This document shows, one piece after another, positions 27,973-36,133 of a DNA stretch of 64,000 bases (position 1 is its first letter; the number at the start of each line of letters is the position of its first letter). The translations under genes and the position numbers were made by a program. The notes beneath the pieces were generated by a model. The model did no database searches. It saw nothing but the letters and a program-made list of their open reading frames with translations, and was not told where the DNA came from. This DNA comes from Paraburkholderia dinghuensis (GTDB lineage Bacteria; Pseudomonadota; Gammaproteobacteria; Burkholderiales; Burkholderiaceae), in contig NZ_RQIS01000008.1 in assembly GCF_003837865.1 (NCBI RefSeq), forward strand, positions 186,001 through 250,000. The letters are read 5' to 3'.

Positions 27973-29478
27973 ATGTCCTATCCGGCCGCAAACAGTCTGC
28001 GCCGTACGCTGCTGCGCCGCCTCGCTGCTCCGCTGTCGCTGCTTGCGCTGATGAGCGGCCTGATCGCCTACTGGCTCGCGTGGCAGTACACGCAGCACGT
28101 GGTCGACCGCTCGCTCGTCGACCTCGCCACTGCGATCTCGAAGCAGATCCAGATCGCCGGTCCCGACGCGTCGGTCAGCGTGCCACCGCTCGCTCAGGCC
28201 ATGTTCTCCGATCCGGTCGAGCATCTCGTCTATCGCATCAGCGACGGCGAGACCGAAATCGCTGGTGATAACACGCTCCCGTTGCAGGGCACGAACGTAC
28301 GTCGCATGCACTACGCGTATGTGTTCGAAACGGAGCACAACGGTGTGAACGTCCGCGTCGCGCAAGTGCGCGCTGAACAGCCAAGGGGCAATCCGATTGT
28401 GGTCGAAGTGGGCCAGCCCGTGCATCTGCGCTCGCAAATCGCCGCCGAGTTCCTCATCGCGATCATGATGCCGCTGCTGCTGCTGCTGCTCGCCGGCTGG
28501 GCGATCGTGTGGCGCGTCGTGAACCAGCAGCTCAACCCGCTCACCGATCTCGCCGACTCGCTAAACCGCCAGACGCACATGTCGCTCGAGCCGGTCGACG
28601 AGACCTATGTGCCGGTCGAGATACGCCCGCTCACCGGCGCACTTAACGCGCTGCTCGGGCGCCTGAAAACCGCGCTCGACGCGCAGCGCAAGTTCATCGC
28701 TGACGCCGCGCATCAGTTGCGCACGCCGCTTACCGCCGTGAAGCTCCACGCGGAGCAGGCCGCGAACGCGCGCGAGCCGCAACAGGTAAGCGCCGCAGTG
28801 CACGAGTTGCGCGCCGCCGCCAACCGGGCGGTGCGTCTGTCGAACCAGCTTCTGTCGCTCGCACGCGCCGAACCGACCGAACAGGCGGCGCGTTTCGTCG
28901 ATATCGACATGGCCGCGCTCGCGTTCGAGACCGGCGCGGAATGGGTGCCGCGCGCGCTCGCGAACCACGTTGACCTCGGCTTCCAGCGCCTCGACGCGCC
29001 CGAGAATGACGAACCGCTCATGGTACGCGGCAATCCCGTGCTGCTGCGCGAGGTGATTGCAAACCTGCTCGACAACGCGCTGAAGTATCTGCCGCCCGCG
29101 CGCGTCGACGGCGGACGCATTACCGTGACCGTTACGCAAAACAACGTCGAGAACGTGCAGATGGCCGAGGTCGTCGTCGAGGACAACGGAAGCGGCGTGC
29201 CGCTCGCGCAGCAGACCGATCTCTTCAAGCGCTTTTTCCGCGGCGACGGTCAGAGCGAAAGCGGAGTGGAAACCGGCGCCGGTCTTGGCCTCGCCATCGT
29301 TCACGACATCATGTCGCTCCATCGCGGCAGCGTGCATTACGAAGATGCGCCGGAGGGCGGTGCGCGCTTCATCGTGCGCTTGCCACTCGCGCGTCGCAAA
29401 CCGGTCGATGCGAGCGATACTGCATCGGCCGACAAGCATCACCAGAAAACGACCAGTCAGGCGCCGGTCGATCTCTGA
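27973..29478 (+). CDS. Sensor histidine kinase (TctE/QseC-like)
   Basis: A 501-aa inner-membrane histidine kinase. The first membrane segment is at about 18-37 (PLSLLALMSGLIAYWLAW), a periplasmic sensor region follows to about 155, and the second segment is MMPLLLLLLAGWAIVW. A HAMP-like linker leads to the dimerisation helix with the phospho-accepting histidine in DAAHQLRTPLTAVK (about residue 250). The ATP-binding domain has the N box (REVIANLLDNALKY), G1 (VEDNGSGVP), F (FKRFF) and G2 (GAGLGLAIV). It is the partner of the regulator at 27004. A terminator follows. Confidence 0.93.
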   Translation: MSYPAANSLRRTLLRRLAAPLSLLALMSGLIAYWLAWQYTQHVVDRSLVDLATAISKQIQIAGPDASVSVPPLAQAMFSDPVEHLVYRISDGETEIAGDNTLPLQGTNVRRMHYAYVFETEHNGVNVRVAQVRAEQPRGNPIVVEVGQPVHLRSQIAAEFLIAIMMPLLLLLLAGWAIVWRVVNQQLNPLTDLADSLNRQTHMSLEPVDETYVPVEIRPLTGALNALLGRLKTALDAQRKFIADAAHQLRTPLTAVKLHAEQAANAREPQQVSAAVHELRAAANRAVRLSNQLLSLARAEPTEQAARFVDIDMAALAFETGAEWVPRALANHVDLGFQRLDAPENDEPLMVRGNPVLLREVIANLLDNALKYLPPARVDGGRITVTVTQNNVENVQMAEVVVEDNGSGVPLAQQTDLFKRFFRGDGQSESGVETGAGLGLAIVHDIMSLHRGSVHYEDAPEGGARFIVRLPLARRKPVDASDTASADKHHQKTTSQAPVDL

Positions 29479-29495
29479 AGTCGCATGAAAACAGC

Positions 29496-29520
29496 AAGGG
29501 CCGCTTTAAGCGGCCCTTTT
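29496..29520 (+). terminator. Intrinsic terminator after the histidine kinase
   Basis: AAGGGCCGC (29496-29504) and GCGGCCCTT (29510-29518) form a perfect 9-bp stem with a five-base loop, followed by TT within CCCTTTTGC. It lies 18 bp after the kinase stop and 32 bp before the convergent SET gene end. Confidence 0.8.
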
Positions 29521-29551
29521 GCATTCATCGCGCACCACGCAATCGCAGCGG

Positions 29552-30070
29552 TCACTTCTTCTTTTTGCTCTTCCCTGACTTGCCCGCCTTCGCGCCCTTC
29601 TCCTTGCTCTTGTCTTTTTCCTTCTCGGGCGGTGCGAGCATCGTGCCCCGGCACTTGCGCGCGCCGCAACGGCATTCGTATTCGCGCTTGAGCTTGCGTG
29701 TCTGCTTCGCGTCGATCACGAGTCCGTAGTCATAGAACAACTCTTCATCCGCCGCGATATCGCGCAGCGCATGAATGTACACATGACCATCGATCTCTTC
29801 CGCTTCGCAGTTCGGCGCACACGAGTGATTGATCCAGCGTGCGCTGTTGCCGTTCACCTTGCCGTCGATGACGTCGCCGTCCTCGAGCGCGAAGTAAAAC
29901 GTGTGATTCGGTTCATCCGGATTGTGGGGGTGACGCCGCAACGCTTCCTTCCAGGAGATGCGCTCGCCTTTATATTCGATCAGGCGCGCGCCCGCCTCGA
30001 TCGGCCCAGTCGCAAACACGCCCTTACCGTGTACGCCCGACTGGCGCACGACGATCCTGCGTACACTCAT
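29552..30070 (-). CDS. SET-domain protein lysine methyltransferase-like protein
   Basis: A 172-aa protein made of one SET domain and a lysine-rich tail. SET landmarks are GVHGKGVFA near residue 13, YKGERISWKEA near 33, the SAM/knot motif RWINHSCAPNCEAE near 78, and DEELFYDYGL near 107. A post-SET zinc motif, CRCGARKC, follows near 133. From about residue 147 the sequence is almost only Lys, Glu, Gly and Ser (KEKDKSKEKG...KSKKKK). SET proteins methylate protein lysines with SAM; they are typical of eukaryotes but also occur in bacteria. The substrate here is unknown. The gene is alone, with a terminator beyond its end. Confidence 0.92.
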   Translation of the reverse strand: MSVRRIVVRQSGVHGKGVFATGPIEAGARLIEYKGERISWKEALRRHPHNPDEPNHTFYFALEDGDVIDGKVNGNSARWINHSCAPNCEAEEIDGHVYIHALRDIAADEELFYDYGLVIDAKQTRKLKREYECRCGARKCRGTMLAPPEKEKDKSKEKGAKAGKSGKSKKKK

Positions 30071-30196
30071 TGAATGAATCCTTGTGAAGTACTTGGGAAA
30101 CTATCCCTGCTGCAACGAACGGCGTGAAAGCGGCAACGGCCGCATTGAATGTTCGCTCTGGCCCCGCGCGCATCCCCGCGCATCCCACTACGCAAA

Positions 30197-30219
30197 CGCG
30201 GCGCCTCGCAGGCGCCGCG
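30197..30219 (-). terminator. GC-rich hairpin after the OYE gene
   Basis: CGCGGCGCC (30197-30205) and GGCGCCGCG (30211-30219) form a 9-bp stem with loop TCGCA, about 90 bp beyond the stop of the minus-strand OYE gene. Only TTTGCG follows on the minus strand, so it is a weak candidate. Confidence 0.4.
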
Positions 30220-30310
30220 CTCGTGCAGCGCCCGGGCGCGACACAACCGGCATCGTACACGTTCGTGCGGTCTTCGTTCAACCCGTGCAGTCACGCCAGA
30301 GGTCCGCGCC

Positions 30311-31423
30311 TTAGCGTTGCCCGATCGTCGTCTCGCCAAAGAGCTTTTTCTGATCGCGCGGCTGCGAACGCCAGTACTGCGGAGGCGCATTCACGCTCGC
30401 ACCGAGTTGAGCCGCAGCGTGCCAGGGCCAGCGCGGATCGTAGAGCATCGCGCGCGCCATCGCGATCATGTCGGCGTCGCCATCCGCGATCACCTGATGC
30501 GCCTGCAGCGGATCGGTGATGAGACCGACCGCGATCGTCGTCATACCGGTGGCCTGTTTCACTTTGCGCGCGAACGGCACTTGATAGCCCGGCTCGAGCG
30601 GTATCTTCTGCAACGGCGAAACGCCACCCGACGACACGTCGATCCAGTCCGCGCCGCGAGCCTTCAACGCTTGCGCGAATACGACGGTGTCCTCAGGGGT
30701 CCAGCCCCCATCGACCCAGTCGGTCGCCGACACACGCACGCCAACCGGACGATCGGCGGGAAACTCGGCGCGCACTGCGTCGAACACTTCGAGTGGAAAA
30801 CGCATGCGGTTCTCGCGCGAGCCGCCATATTCATCGCTGCGCTGGTTCGCGATCGGCGAGAGGAACTGATGCAGCAGATAACCATGCGCAGCGTGCACTT
30901 CGATCGCGTCGATGCCGAGCCGCGCCGCACGCCGCGCCGTGGCGCGAAACGCGTCGCGCACGCGATTCAGACCCGCGACATCGAGCGCGAGCGGCGGCGG
31001 CTCATCGTCCTTGTGCGGTAGTGCCGACGGCGCATGCGGCAGCCAGCCGCCGTCGTCCACCGATATCAACTGACCGCCCTCCCAGGGTACGTGGCTCGAC
31101 GCCTTGCGGCCCGCGTGCGCAATCTGCATCGCGACGCAGATCGGCGAATGACGGCGGATCGCGGCGAGCACCGGCACTAGCGCAGCTTCCGTCGCGTCGT
31201 CCCACAAGCCGAGATCGCCTGGCGTGATGCGTCCGTCCGGTTCGACCGCGGTGGCTTCGATGCACAGCATGCCCGCGCCCGAGAGCGACAGATGACCGAG
31301 ATGAATCAGATGCCAGTCGTTGGCCTCTCCGCGCTCGGCGGAGTATTGACACATCGGCGATACGACAATGCGATTGGCGAGCGTCACGCCACGCAGTGAG
31401 AGCGGAGTGAAGAGTGGGCTCAT
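30311..31423 (-). CDS. NADH:flavin oxidoreductase (old yellow enzyme, YqjM type)
   Basis: A 370-aa FMN enzyme of the old yellow enzyme family, which reduces activated C=C bonds with NAD(P)H. The thermophilic-like/YqjM subgroup is shown by Cys25 and Tyr27 in VVSPMCQYSAE. The substrate-anion pair lies in MQIAHAGRKAS, and the barrel has AAHGYLLHQFLSP and AMARAMLYDPRWPWHAA. Length fits the subgroup. The gene stands alone on the minus strand, 121 bp downstream of the glutamine amidotransferase. Its physiological substrate cannot be inferred from context. Confidence 0.94.
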   Translation of the reverse strand: MSPLFTPLSLRGVTLANRIVVSPMCQYSAERGEANDWHLIHLGHLSLSGAGMLCIEATAVEPDGRITPGDLGLWDDATEAALVPVLAAIRRHSPICVAMQIAHAGRKASSHVPWEGGQLISVDDGGWLPHAPSALPHKDDEPPPLALDVAGLNRVRDAFRATARRAARLGIDAIEVHAAHGYLLHQFLSPIANQRSDEYGGSRENRMRFPLEVFDAVRAEFPADRPVGVRVSATDWVDGGWTPEDTVVFAQALKARGADWIDVSSGGVSPLQKIPLEPGYQVPFARKVKQATGMTTIAVGLITDPLQAHQVIADGDADMIAMARAMLYDPRWPWHAAAQLGASVNAPPQYWRSQPRDQKKLFGETTIGQR

Positions 31424-31544
31424 GGGAGGAAAGGTGAACGGGGAAAGGGAGCGTTTGAGAATATCACGCAGCCTTTTTTCGTTGCAGGAACCGAGCCAGT
31501 CAGTCGGGCGGCAGGCAACGACACGCGCCGCACCGAAGGCAATC

Positions 31545-32279
31545 TCAGGGCCGGTTCATCGCACTGGCGGCAGGCGCATCGATGCTATCGAGCCAGTCAC
31601 CGAACATGCGGCTCGCTTGCCGTTCCAGACACGGACCGTGCTTCGCCGTAGCGGCGCGCAGCGCGTTGACGTCGACACCAGCGTGAGCGATTTCAGCGGC
31701 ATGGCCGATCAACCAGGGTTCGAAGCGGTCGGCACGCACTTCGGGATGACACTGCAGGCCGAGCACATGATTGCCCCACGAGAACGCCTGGTTCTCGCAG
31801 AGCGGCGTCGAGGCAAGGCGCGTGGCGCCCTCCGGCAGGTCGAACGTATCGCCGTGCCAGTGCAGCATCGACGTCACGTGGCCGTCGAGGTGACGCAGCG
31901 GCGACGTGCGGCCAGCCTCGGTCAGCGTGAGCGGCGTCCAGCCGATCTCGGCTTCATCCGCTGCGTAGACGCGTGCGCCGAGTACACGCGCGATCACTTG
32001 CGCGCCGAGACAGATGCCTAGCGTCGGAAGCCCGGCATTGATGCGTTTTTCGACAAGCGCCGCGAGCGAACTGAGAGTGGGATAACGCGCGTCGTCGCAC
32101 GCGTTGATCGGGCCGCCGAGGATCACCATCAGCGAGGCCGCCAAGGGATTGAGCGCGCCGATCCGCGCAAAGCCGACGTCCAGATAGCGGACGAGGTGCC
32201 CGCGTTCGCCCAGGACGCGCTCCAGGGAGCCGAGATCCTCGAAATAGACATGGCGGACGGCCAATACTTCGCGATTCAT
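31545..32279 (-). CDS. Class I glutamine amidotransferase-like protein
   Basis: A 244-aa free-standing class I glutamine amidotransferase domain. The nucleophile elbow LGICLGAQVIARVLG carries the catalytic cysteine near residue 98, the oxyanion segment VILGGPINACDD precedes it, and the catalytic histidine-glutamate pair is in LGLQCHPEVRAD near 184. This matches the YfeJ/GMP-synthase-like group of unattached amidotransferases, whose partner or substrate is generally unknown. The gene sits between OYE and a MarR-like regulator, both on the minus strand. I see no ammonia-accepting partner nearby. Confidence 0.9.
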   Translation of the reverse strand: MNREVLAVRHVYFEDLGSLERVLGERGHLVRYLDVGFARIGALNPLAASLMVILGGPINACDDARYPTLSSLAALVEKRINAGLPTLGICLGAQVIARVLGARVYAADEAEIGWTPLTLTEAGRTSPLRHLDGHVTSMLHWHGDTFDLPEGATRLASTPLCENQAFSWGNHVLGLQCHPEVRADRFEPWLIGHAAEIAHAGVDVNALRAATAKHGPCLERQASRMFGDWLDSIDAPAASAMNRP

Positions 32280-32337
32280 CGGCTGATTCCCGGGTCAGCG
32301 GCACGTTACGGGCACACCAGCTGCCCGGCGCCGCCGC

Positions 32338-32370
32338 GCGGCTGTGCCCGCAAAGCGGGCGAACAGCCGC
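32338..32370 (-). terminator. Nested hairpin between MarR-like gene and amidotransferase
   Basis: GCGGCTG (32338-32344) pairs with CAGCCGC (32364-32370) around an inner GCCCGC / GCGGGC stem with AAA loop. It lies 13 bp after the stop of the minus-strand MarR-like gene. There is no T-run, so terminator function is uncertain; it may be a dispersed palindrome. Confidence 0.4.
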
Positions 32371-32382
32371 AGTCTGCAGACG

Positions 32383-33021
32383 TTACACCGCGAAGATCTT
32401 CCAGTTCTTCTTCTGCGTCGTCGCGTCAGCCTGGTCGTACACCGAGCAATCCAGCCGAAGATCGGTGTCGGTCATGTCGATGCCGAGCAGTGCGCAATGA
32501 TGCGCCGTCTTCTTCGGATTCTTGCTGACTTCGAGGTGCGAGCAGGTGAGGCACATCCGGTGCTGCGGGATGGCTTCCTGAACTTCGAGTTGATAGACGG
32601 TCTTCAGGAGCGTGCGGTAGAACACCGCTTGCTCGTCGCCGCGCAACGTGCCGACGGCCTTCGAGAGGAAGTCCGGCCATTGCGCCGCTTTCTTCGCCGC
32701 CGTGCGGCCTCGCGTCGTGAGGCGCACCGCGAGCGCGCGGCCGTCATCGAGCGCGCGTCGTTTTTCGACGAGGCCCTTCGTTTCGAGCGTGCTCACCGCA
32801 TCGCTGGTCGTCGCTGCGGTCAGCGCCGTTTCCCGGGCGATCTCGCCGAGGCGCATCGGCCCTTTGCGCTGCATCAACAGAACGAGAATTTCGCCCTGGG
32901 TCGGCGTCAGTCCTGCTCCTTCGGCCCAGTCCCACGCCTGGCTCCGCATCGCCGTGCTGAGTCGCAACAGGCTATGGGTCACCCGCCCGGCTGCCTGCTC
33001 TCCGTATACGCCTTCGCTCAT
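32383..33021 (-). CDS. MarR-family regulator with cysteine-containing C-terminal extension
   Basis: A 212-aa protein. Residues about 15-125 form a MarR winged helix (LTPTQGEILVLLMQRKGPMR, then ALTAATTSDAVSTLETKGLVEKRR; each given in part). The remainder is an unusual extension with MCLTCSH, an AHHCALLG segment and a last cysteine in RLDCSVYDQ: four cysteines and two histidines spaced like a metal or redox site. MarR proteins are typically 140-160 aa, so this is a longer variant. The start MSEGVYGEQAAGR at 33021 gives a normal MarR N-terminus. No target is evident; the neighbours are unrelated. Confidence 0.82.
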   Translation of the reverse strand: MSEGVYGEQAAGRVTHSLLRLSTAMRSQAWDWAEGAGLTPTQGEILVLLMQRKGPMRLGEIARETALTAATTSDAVSTLETKGLVEKRRALDDGRALAVRLTTRGRTAAKKAAQWPDFLSKAVGTLRGDEQAVFYRTLLKTVYQLEVQEAIPQHRMCLTCSHLEVSKNPKKTAHHCALLGIDMTDTDLRLDCSVYDQADATTQKKNWKIFAV

Positions 33022-33710
33022 AGTCTTTCGCTGGTTATTGGCAGCTCGCGCTGCATCGTCAGCCGCCACAGAGGACGACTGTCATGTGGGAATAAACTGC
33101 GTCCGATAATCCGGACCGCATACCAATCTCAAAATTTACGCCTCAAAATCCTGCGCTGCAAACTTGCTGGCAGGTTTCACTTCGCACAACCGTTCTTTCT
33201 CGCCGCAACAGCTCAAGCGTCATCCTCGCACTGGTGCCACCACGACAAACCGACATTCTATGCGAGAGTGGCGAATCGCACAGCTAAGTTATTCAATTCG
33301 CATTGTGGATAACCCGTTGATAACAACGCCGATCGTTTGTTGTTGAATCCTTGATGACAAACAATCGCCCCGCTTGACGTTTCCAGGTTATCTCGTATTT
33401 CGCACTCGAACGCAACAGGTATCTACGCGACCGTGGCTTGCGCAATGCCTTGAGTTTTCAGGCATTTTTACAGTTACCCACAGGCGAAGAGTCGCTCGTT
33501 CGCGACCATTGTGTCCATATTTGTAAATATTAGAACAGGCAAAAGCCTAGAGGACCTCGAAATGACTGAGGAACGCTACGAAAAAAATAATTCGTCGTAG
33601 ATTCACCCACTGCGTCACTTGGTCTCTCCCGTACCAAAAAACACGAAGGCAGCCCGCAGGCTGCCCCCGTAATGCACCAGGCGCCGATGTCAGCCCCTGG
33701 CCCTGACCAC
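33022..33710. other. Gene-free interval with a DnaA box and AT-rich stretches (689 bp)
   Basis: No gene is apparent. A perfect DnaA box (TTATCCACA on the minus strand, 33304-33312) and a one-mismatch box (TTACCCACA, 33474-33482) are present, with AT-rich stretches at about 33120-33150 and 33517-33600. The ybdK terminator (33636-33665) is at the right end. It could be a secondary DnaA-binding locus or part of a bipartite origin. Confidence 0.5.
33636..33665 (-). terminator. Intrinsic terminator after ybdK
   Basis: GGCAGCC (33648-33654) and GGCTGCC (33659-33665) form a 7-bp stem with a four-base loop. On the minus strand TTCGTG and then six T (33641-33636) follow. It is about 45 bp beyond the ybdK stop. 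Confidence 0.75.
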
Positions 33711-34826
33711 TCAGGCGCGCCAACGCAGGCACTGCTGACGAACGGCCTCGTGCAGCGACTTCTCTTCGGCGACCACACCGCGCAGCCAGGTGGCATCGTT
33801 GGTCTGGGCGCGGGCGATCGTGCCGATCCCGGTCAAAGCCCGCGTCGCCCCAAGCGCCTCGCCGTGTGGGGCGATCTGCGCGAGCGTATCGATGATGTCT
33901 TCCGAAATCGTGCGCCGCTCACCCGTCTGCGGGTTCACGCAGGTGCCGGCCAGCCCGAAACGACATGCCTGGAAACGATTGAACGTGTAAACGAGGTAAT
34001 CATCTTCGCGCGGCATGATCGGCCGGTCCGTCAGCAAATGCCGCGCGAGCGTCTGGATGTAGCAGGCGATCGCCGCCGCCCGTTCGACGGACAGCGGCGT
34101 GTCCATCACGCGCACCTCGATCGTGCCGAAGCCGGGTTTCGGGCGGATATCCCAATAGAAGTCTTTCATGCTGTTGACAACGCCCGTGTGAACCATCTTC
34201 GAGAAATACTCCTCGAACTCCGTCCATGTGAGCACGAACGGCGCGCGGCCCGACAGCGGGAACGCGAACACGGAATTCAGTCGTGCCGAGTGAAATCCGG
34301 TATCGACACCCTGCACATACGGCGATGACGCCGATAGTGCGATGAAGTGCGGGATGAAGCGTGAGAGCGAATGCAGCAGGTAGAGCGCGCTGTCCGCATC
34401 GGGACACCCGATGTGGACGTGCTGCCCAAACACCGTGAACTGCTTCGCGAGATATCCGTAGAGCTCCGAAAGGTACTGAAACCGCGGCGTATCGACGATG
34501 CGCCGGTCGCTCCACTCCTGGAACGCATGCGTACCGCCGCCGCACAGGCCGACGTTCAGACGATCCGCCGCGGTGACCAGCGTGTCGCGGATCTTGCGAA
34601 GCTCGGACAGCGCCTGGTCGTGCGTCGTGCAGATGCCGGTGGACAGCTCGATCATGCTCTCGGTGATCTCCGGGGTGATGTTGCCCGGGATCTCCTGATC
34701 CTTGACGAGACGCATCAAGTCGCTGCCGGCCTTCGTCAGATCGTAGTCGTGAGTGTTGACGATCTGCATTTCGAGTTCGATACCGAACGTGAACGGCTTC
34801 GAATCGACAAATGATTCCAGTGACAT
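33711..34826 (-). CDS. ybdK: Carboxylate-amine ligase, YbdK/GCS2 family
   Basis: A 371-aa member of the glutamate-cysteine ligase 2 family. The N-terminus [19 protein letters not shown] carries the acidic metal/ATP residues; further landmarks are [37 protein letters not shown] and [13 protein letters not shown]. coli YbdK has weak gamma-glutamylcysteine ligase activity, but the true role of these stand-alone proteins is unclear. A classical gshA also occurs in this window at 60155, so this gene is unlikely to be the main glutathione enzyme. Its ATG is at 34824-34826 and it lies 101 bp downstream of the CPA2 antiporter gene. Confidence 0.93.
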   Translation of the reverse strand: MSLESFVDSKPFTFGIELEMQIVNTHDYDLTKAGSDLMRLVKDQEIPGNITPEITESMIELSTGICTTHDQALSELRKIRDTLVTAADRLNVGLCGGGTHAFQEWSDRRIVDTPRFQYLSELYGYLAKQFTVFGQHVHIGCPDADSALYLLHSLSRFIPHFIALSASSPYVQGVDTGFHSARLNSVFAFPLSGRAPFVLTWTEFEEYFSKMVHTGVVNSMKDFYWDIRPKPGFGTIEVRVMDTPLSVERAAAIACYIQTLARHLLTDRPIMPREDDYLVYTFNRFQACRFGLAGTCVNPQTGERRTISEDIIDTLAQIAPHGEALGATRALTGIGTIARAQTNDATWLRGVVAEEKSLHEAVRQQCLRWRA

Positions 34827-34927
34827 GGCACCCCCTGTTGCTCACGTGCCGCGCGTTTCCTGCGTCGCTTGCGGCACGCCGTGTTACATGGCTTGCGGCG
34901 CCCGGCTGCTAGCCGGCCCCGCATCGT

Positions 34928-36133
34928 TCACTTTTCGCCCCGTTCGCCTGTGAATGCAAGCGCGCGATAGACGAGCCACGGTCCCAGAAGCTGCAGCACC
35001 GCGATCGCGCACATCATGATCGCGCGCATCCGGGGATCGAAGTTTGGATAAAGATCGTAGGTGTCCTGCACGAGCATCAGCGCGAGCGCCGACATCGGCG
35101 ATAGCGCGAGTCCCAGCGCAATGCCCTGCTTCCACTCGAGCCCGCTCGGCCGGGCAAAGATCAGCACGCCCACCAGTTTCGCAACGAGCCGCGCGACGAT
35201 CAGTCCGGCCGCCGCCACGCCGCCGACCACGATGTCGTGCCATTGAAACGTCGTGAGCGTAACCACGAAAAGGATCACGGTGAGCAGCCACCCAGCCGTG
35301 CCGAAGTGCTGCGGCCACAGTTGCGGACGCGCTTCGCGGTTCTTCACGATGATGCCGGCGGCGAGCAGGCTCAGAATCGTCGACAGCCTGAAGACATGCG
35401 CGGCTGCGATCGCGAGCAGCACGATGCCGAAGAGCGCAACGAACGAATGCTCGTCCTGCGGACTGAGCCTTCGATAGAACAGCGTGCATGCGCGCGCGAG
35501 CACGTACGCAATGATCAGCGATCCGATGAGCAGATAGAGCGGCTGCACGATCGTCGCGAGCACGTTGCCGTAAAACTCCTGATGCAGCCACCCTGAGACG
35601 AGCTTCACGACGACCACCGCATACACACTGTTCAACGCAGTGAGTGTGAGCAGGCGTTGCGTGACCTGACCCTCGGCGCGCAATTCAGTTTTGAGCTGGA
35701 TCACCATCGCGGGCGAAGTCGACATTGCGATGGAAGCGACGATGAGCGCGATCATGATCGGCACATCGAGCAAAAGCAGCACGACTAGCACGAGCACGAA
35801 GCTGAGTGTCGCTTCAGCAAGGCTCGACAGGATCAGCCATGGATTGCGGCGGATCCAGCGCAGGTCGAGGCGGCTGCCGAGTTCGAACAGCAGCAGGCCG
35901 AGTGCGACGTCGAGCAGCGGGCGCGCGTCGCTGGCGAGGTCGGCGTCGATCACGCCGAAACCCGCCGACCCGGCAACCAGGCCGATGACCGCGTAACCGG
36001 AAATGCGTGGCAGCCGCCAGGCGCGATAGCACAACTCGCCGCACAGACCGGCGGCGAGCAAGGCGAGGCCGGCCCAGAAAATGCCATCGAGGTGTAATGG
36101 CCAGGCGGGAAAGAACGAAAACGCCGACTTCAT
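34928..36133 (-). CDS. CPA2-family monovalent cation:proton antiporter
   Basis: A 401-aa membrane protein with about twelve hydrophobic segments, typical of the CPA2 (KefB/Na+-H+ exchanger) fold: GYAVIGLVAGSAGFGVID near 40, then ALGLLLFELGSRLDLRWIRRNPW, a central IAMSTSPAMV unwound-helix region, and LGLALSPMSALALMLV near the end. There is no C-terminal TrkA-N (RCK) domain, so gating by nucleotides is not expected. The start MKSAFSFFPAWPLHLDG at 36133 has AAGGAGAAG upstream. An upstream in-frame extension of 49 residues without signal or membrane character was rejected. The gene borders the oriC candidate. Confidence 0.88.
   Translation of the reverse strand: MKSAFSFFPAWPLHLDGIFWAGLALLAAGLCGELCYRAWRLPRISGYAVIGLVAGSAGFGVIDADLASDARPLLDVALGLLLFELGSRLDLRWIRRNPWLILSSLAEATLSFVLVLVVLLLLDVPIMIALIVASIAMSTSPAMVIQLKTELRAEGQVTQRLLTLTALNSVYAVVVVKLVSGWLHQEFYGNVLATIVQPLYLLIGSLIIAYVLARACTLFYRRLSPQDEHSFVALFGIVLLAIAAAHVFRLSTILSLLAAGIIVKNREARPQLWPQHFGTAGWLLTVILFVVTLTTFQWHDIVVGGVAAAGLIVARLVAKLVGVLIFARPSGLEWKQGIALGLALSPMSALALMLVQDTYDLYPNFDPRMRAIMMCAIAVLQLLGPWLVYRALAFTGERGEK

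Noticed and set aside
33022..33710. This interval as the main oriC
   Set aside because: It has one perfect and one imperfect DnaA box, fewer than the 36.7-36.9 kb site, and genes on both sides still run leftward. It is kept only as a secondary site.
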